Assembly: GCA_951799445.1 (NCBI GenBank) | Contig: OX637293.1 | Coordinates: 4,464,001 to 4,528,000, forward strand | DNA from: Pseudisothecium myosuroides | Lineage: Eukaryota > Streptophyta > Bryopsida > Hypnales > Lembophyllaceae | Reading direction: 5' to 3' | Length of the DNA: 64,000 bases | Part shown: positions 60,701 to 64,000 of the stretch, piece after piece | Numbering within the stretch: position 1 is the first letter of the stretch | How the letters are laid out: every line of letters begins with the position of its first letter | Translations under genes and position numbers: made by a program | Notes under the pieces: generated by a model | Told to the model about the DNA's origin: nothing | Database searches by the model: none | The model's input: the letters and a program-made list of their open reading frames with translations, nothing else

Positions 60701-61864
60701 ACATTGAACGTTGCGACAAACATTATACAGATTCTGAGACAGGAAACAAGATGGTTGAAATGGTACAACTTTTGCAACATGTACAAAACCCCACTCAGAG
60801 TAATACTTATTCCATTTCCATTACTTGAGTGATTCAGTTGAATCCTGCCAACCAACGTACCTCCTGCCAAGCTGCTCTACATTGAGAATATTGACCTGTT
60901 CGACGAGTATTGAATCCACGCTTCAGCTTCACTTCATCACCTTTAAATGGATTCTACAATACACAAACAGGAATACCCTGACAATGTGAGCATATGTATG
61001 TTGCTTCATACTAAGTTGCAATCATCTCTTCAAACAGATTCAGACAGTAAGAAAATATACGTAAAGTTCAACAAAGACATTCGGGGTAAGCTAACAAAAT
61101 ACCATAACGCCCTACCCAAACCCAAGTCAAGGCATCAAATCCAGATGAGTGGTATTTCAGCAATATCAGTGTTACATGTTTAGCCCCTAAAAGGCCACAG
61201 CCCCAAACTGGTCCTCATATAAGGACGGGTTAATTTTCAATTTCAGATATTTAAACCACTACATGCAATGCTCCACTGACATAAACATGACCATATAAGA
61301 GTTCGTTTTTCACAATATGATGAATTGACTGGATAATTTTCGAACCATGAATCCCGGTCCTTTAGGGTTAGCTGCAACGTCATCCTAAAGGACATGACTT
61401 CCACCCAAGAAATTAAACCTGCTCCTCCGAGACGTTACATTCGGTCTCAATTCATTAGCTACGGTATCCACACCTAATTGTGACACCAATTTGAATGCGA
61501 CACTCCAAAATCTTGCACAGTAAGAGTTTTGGATTTTGAGAATGCACACCACCTCAACATCAGAACTCCTGTCGCTATAGAATTTAGATCATTTACCGCA
61601 AAATTTCGACACCTAGTAACTTTTGCACAAAGTATCCAAATAATGCATTCTTTGAAGCGCTGGAATCACATTCGATGAGCTAACAAAAGCACATAAAAAG
61701 TGTTTCAATTGAGTTTCGTTCACCAAGGCCAAAAGCTCAAACAAACCTCCACCAAGAATTGAGTACTCCTATCCGTCAATGTGTACCTGAAGTTTCGACC
61801 TCCATTGAGTTGCACCGCGAGCAAAACCGGATGGATGCGGCGTTTGCAACACCAAACCCGCCAT
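57681..61864 (-). CDS. LHCB7: Light-harvesting chlorophyll a/b protein LHCB7
   Basis: Seven exons on the minus strand (61864-61787, 60953-60861, 60150-59984, 59647-59501, 59131-58999, 58532-58440, 57986-57681) sum to 1017 nt, or 338 residues. The protein is a minor, low-abundance thylakoid antenna of photosystem II type. Residues 1-57 are a Ser/Arg/Lys-rich plastid-targeting region. An extra hydrophobic segment ([20 protein letters not shown]) begins at 58, as in Arabidopsis LHCB7. The antenna fold follows: helix with chlorophyll-binding E164/R169 ([11 protein letters not shown]), a middle helix ([17 protein letters not shown]), then helix with E289, N292 and R294 ([16 protein letters not shown]). 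The [11 protein letters not shown] and GDINYPGG motifs are also typical. All introns are GT-AG. Two small TTAA-type elements sit in introns 1 and 3. A broken partial copy lies at 63.1-64 kb. Confidence 0.93.
59769..59972. mobile_element. Short piggyBac-like element, copy K, in LHCB7 intron 3
   Basis: The ends are CCCCAAATGACC and (inverted) CCCCTGAAGG. The flanks are TAAA (decayed) and TTAA. It is 204 bp long and the ends match less well than in other copies. Confidence 0.45.
61184..61367. mobile_element. Short piggyBac-like element, copy L, in LHCB7 intron 1
   Basis: This 184-bp element has ends CCCCTAAAAGGCC and (inverted) CCCTAAAGGACC. Both flanks are TTAG (61180-61183 and 61368-61371), so the 4-bp duplication is intact with one base different from TTAA. 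Confidence 0.65.
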
Positions 61865-62460
61865 TGGGTTGCAGAACAATGACACCTCAATTGGGTTGCA
61901 CAAATCAAACCACCGTATTTCTTCAGAGGATGAGGGACTACAAGAGAAGTGTCCACCGAAATGCGAGAAATTAGGACCAAATTGGAAACTCCAGATTAAA
62001 CTTCGCGTCCAAGCAATCCACCCAATACTACCGACCCCTCAAACAGACTACCAAAGTGCGCTTCAAGGGCTCAAGAGAAGAGAAGGAAACCTGCAGAAAT
62101 TTCCAGACCCACAAAACAAAAGCTGGCGATTGAAATGAAGAGTTGTAAGAGCACTGTTTCGCCATGGCTGCCACATGTAGAAATTTCAGCTTTGTGAGAA
62201 GCATGCACATGTACCGCAGCCAATTGGCAAGAAAAACTAAGCTTAGAACTGCGCAGTGGGAACGCTCACCGTTTTTCCAGGATGGCGCGGACGCGCGGCA
62301 GGAAACAAACTGCGGCCGCGTTTGGCCACGTTTGGCCGCGTTTTGCAGCGTTAATGCTTTGAAGACTGTAACGTAAAAGACCAGTGTAAAAGGAAATGTA
62401 AAAGATGAATTGTACAACAAGTAAAAGTAAAATGTAAAAGGCATGCACAAGCAAAATGTT
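61865..62460. other. Intergenic region upstream of LHCB7
   Basis: This is the presumed LHCB7 promoter and leader (minus strand). A G/C-rich stretch with GCGGCCGCG and GTTTGGCC repeats lies at 62280-62350. ORFs here are unremarkable. Confidence 0.4.
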
Positions 62461-62463
62461 TCC

Positions 62464-62471
62464 TATAAATA
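62464..62471 (+). promoter_or_regulatory. TATA-box-like site before the 62.7-kb ORF
   Basis: TATAAATA occurs about 220 bp before the second, better-context ATG (GCCATGA at 62687) of the downstream ORF. Position and sequence suit a plant core promoter. It is not proven. Confidence 0.4.
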
Positions 62472-62662
62472 AGAAAAAACTTCTCAATCCAAAATCATTT
62501 GAAGTGCTTCCAACCTTTGAATGGCTTACACATCATCTTTTAAGCTAGCAAGAAATTCACATAGATTGCATCATTAGCTAATTCTCTCAACACAATTTTC
62601 ATCTTTACTAAAGTTCTCGTCTCTTGTAGAAGATTCAAAAGCTAGAAAATTTGAAATAGAGA

Positions 62663-63034
62663 TTGAAAGGTGCCCATTCATTAGCCATGACTACCGCTAC
62701 ACTCGTTTCTCTTGATGCCCTCATGCCTTCTTTCATAGGCTTTGTAGTGGATTATACCAAGCTCCATGGGATGGGGCACTCTTTTGTTGCGGACCTTGAA
62801 GATTTGAAGCGGGTCAATGCCATTTCTTCTCCTTCGACCTTGGACGCTTGCAAATGGAAGAAGATGAAGAATCCAAATGAAGCAAAGGAACCTCCAAGAG
62901 GCCAATGGCTTAAGGAAAAAATAGGAACAAAAAGAACTTGCAATTCTTTTGCTTCCGTCGACAAACGTCAGCAGAGGAGAGGAAGACTCGATCAACATGG
63001 ACATTTTTCAAGAGCCTGTGGATTGACTGTATGA
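62663..63034 (+). CDS. Hypothetical protein, unrecognised
   Basis: An ORF of 123 codons has a possible later start at 62687. The product is basic in its C-terminal half (KWKKMKNPNEAKEPPRGQWL, then RQQRRGRLDQ) with a hydrophobic N-terminal third. I recognise no domain. A TATA-like site upstream and moderately balanced codons argue for a real or recently real gene. It ends 100 bp before the breakpoint of the LHCB7 duplication. It might be an exon of a larger gene or a fragment of a mobile element. Confidence 0.35.
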   Translation: MKGAHSLAMTTATLVSLDALMPSFIGFVVDYTKLHGMGHSFVADLEDLKRVNAISSPSTLDACKWKKMKNPNEAKEPPRGQWLKEKIGTKRTCNSFASVDKRQQRRGRLDQHGHFSRACGLTV

Positions 63035-63133
63035 AGATGCATGACTTCACTTTGTAATGTCTAAGTACAAAATCCAGTAAGATTGTCGCCTGTAAGGAAG
63101 GTGACTTGGGCTACAAGCTTAATATCAACAAAA

Positions 63134-64000
63134 GCCACCATAGCAAGACGGCCATTCTTCATCTCCTTCACCTTCAAATCTTCGAAAGCTGCAGCATCTT
63201 TCGTCAAGCCCAAAGGGTCGAAAAAAGCCCCACCCGGGTAGTTTATGTCACTGGGAAGAAAGATTCCTAAAGGCTCTAATGCCTCAATACCACGATATCT
63301 AGCTTACTCTGGCCCAAGCTGCAAAATAGATAACACGCTGTGTAAATATGGAATCCTAAATAAATAAAAACATCCTATTACCTAGAGATTTTCTCCTTTA
63401 GGTTTTCTGTGACACCTCACCTAAGTATGGTATATCAATGCCTGAAGGTATTATAATAAAAGTGGTTATTAACATCTCACTAGCAAGGTCCCTATTTTCA
63501 TGGGACTGGTTAATAGTGTTATAAATTGGAGTGAATCCAGGTCGACACTGCTACCGTGAACAGGTGTGAATTGGAAATTCTGATGATTTTACATTAGTTG
63601 GTGAACAAACCTAGCCTGTCAATGCTAGACTTCACTATCAATTCTTCTCCAATTTAATGTCAGAGTTGACACACACAGGCATATAAGGTCAATTCCTCTC
63701 CAGGGCTGATGGCAGATGAACTAATTCACTAGCTTTGGGGGCAGTGGCGCTCAAACCATGACTTACCATAAGAATAACTTGACAGAATGCTATAACAAGA
63801 ACTCCTTGAGCACCAGCAATGCGCAGTCCAGGAATGCCCAGGTAGTCGAGTGTATCACCCTGCAACTCAGCATTCGGATATTTCAAATAAGCAATGAACA
63901 TTACAGAAATTCAAGACGTAAGTTGACTGCTCTCAAGGTATAAACACGAGTCAAAAAATTGTATGATCTTTCAGTTCATGCGCAATAAGAACAAGCGGCT
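63134..64000 (-). pseudogene. Partial duplicate of LHCB7 3' half, disabled
   Basis: The segment matches 57802-58677 in the same orientation and continues past the window edge. The exon 7 copy (63318 down to 63134) has an in-frame TAA where LHCB7 has the TAC of GPEYARY, and Gly-to-Ser in LPGDIN. It is cut off after NGRLAMVA by unrelated sequence at 63134. The exon 6 copy (63859-63767) is intact apart from small changes (GLHIAG to GLRIAG). The introns are also conserved, so it arose by DNA duplication and not through mRNA. Confidence 0.9.

Noticed and set aside
1..64000. CRISPR arrays, operons, rRNA genes or a prophage
   Set aside because: The genes are spliced nuclear plant genes, and no array of short repeats with unique spacers or rRNA motif is visible.

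Overview
The window is nuclear DNA of a land plant. Three intron-split genes encode plant proteins: an mRNA-capping enzyme, the minor antenna protein LHCB7, and a plastid coiled-coil protein of the MRC/PII1 type. A fourth, intronless gene encodes a cytochrome b5-fused sphingolipid delta-8 desaturase. A seed-free lineage (lycophyte, fern or bryophyte) is my guess; no single marker here fixes it. The genes occupy about a fifth of the window. The rest is AT-rich intergenic DNA packed with old, mostly non-autonomous transposons.

Layout. 1-4.7 kb: tandem repeats and purine-rich low-complexity DNA, possibly the 5' part of an LTR element. 4.7-6.3 kb: small CACTA-like and Harbinger-like elements. 7.4-15 kb: plus-strand capping enzyme gene (17 exons, 675 codons) and its leader region. 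19.2-20.6 kb: minus-strand desaturase. 21-28.5 kb: MITEs, local duplications, a decayed LINE and a tRNA-like remnant. 29-33 kb and 40-42 kb: several elements with CCCC...GGGG ends flanked by TTAA. 35.2-37.7 kb: a perfect 238-bp palindrome, an 18-bp minisatellite and a CACTA foldback element with a CAA target duplication. 45.9-49.4 kb: plus-strand coiled-coil gene (3 exons, 820 codons). 49.9-56.9 kb: more TTAA-flanked elements, some nested two and three deep. 57.7-61.9 kb: minus-strand LHCB7 gene (7 exons, 338 codons). 62.7-63.0 kb: an unrecognised small ORF. 63.1-64 kb: a broken second copy of the LHCB7 3' half, running off the window.

Two observations stand out. First, the coiled-coil gene and LHCB7 share their plastid-targeting first exon, the following phase-0 intron position and the first ~31 codons of exon 2, in opposite orientations about 15 kb apart. 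This looks like local duplication of a 5' gene end that gave one of them its transit peptide. Second, at least twelve elements of 0.18-1.3 kb carry ~13-bp inverted ends beginning CCCC or a close variant and mostly sit in duplicated TTAA. Two nested cases allow an empty-site comparison that agrees with a TTAA target duplication. That is the piggyBac signature, which I do not associate with land plants.

The genes form no operon or pathway. Capping is nuclear, the desaturase is in the ER, and LHCB7 and the coiled-coil protein are predicted plastid proteins linked by their shared 5' exons.
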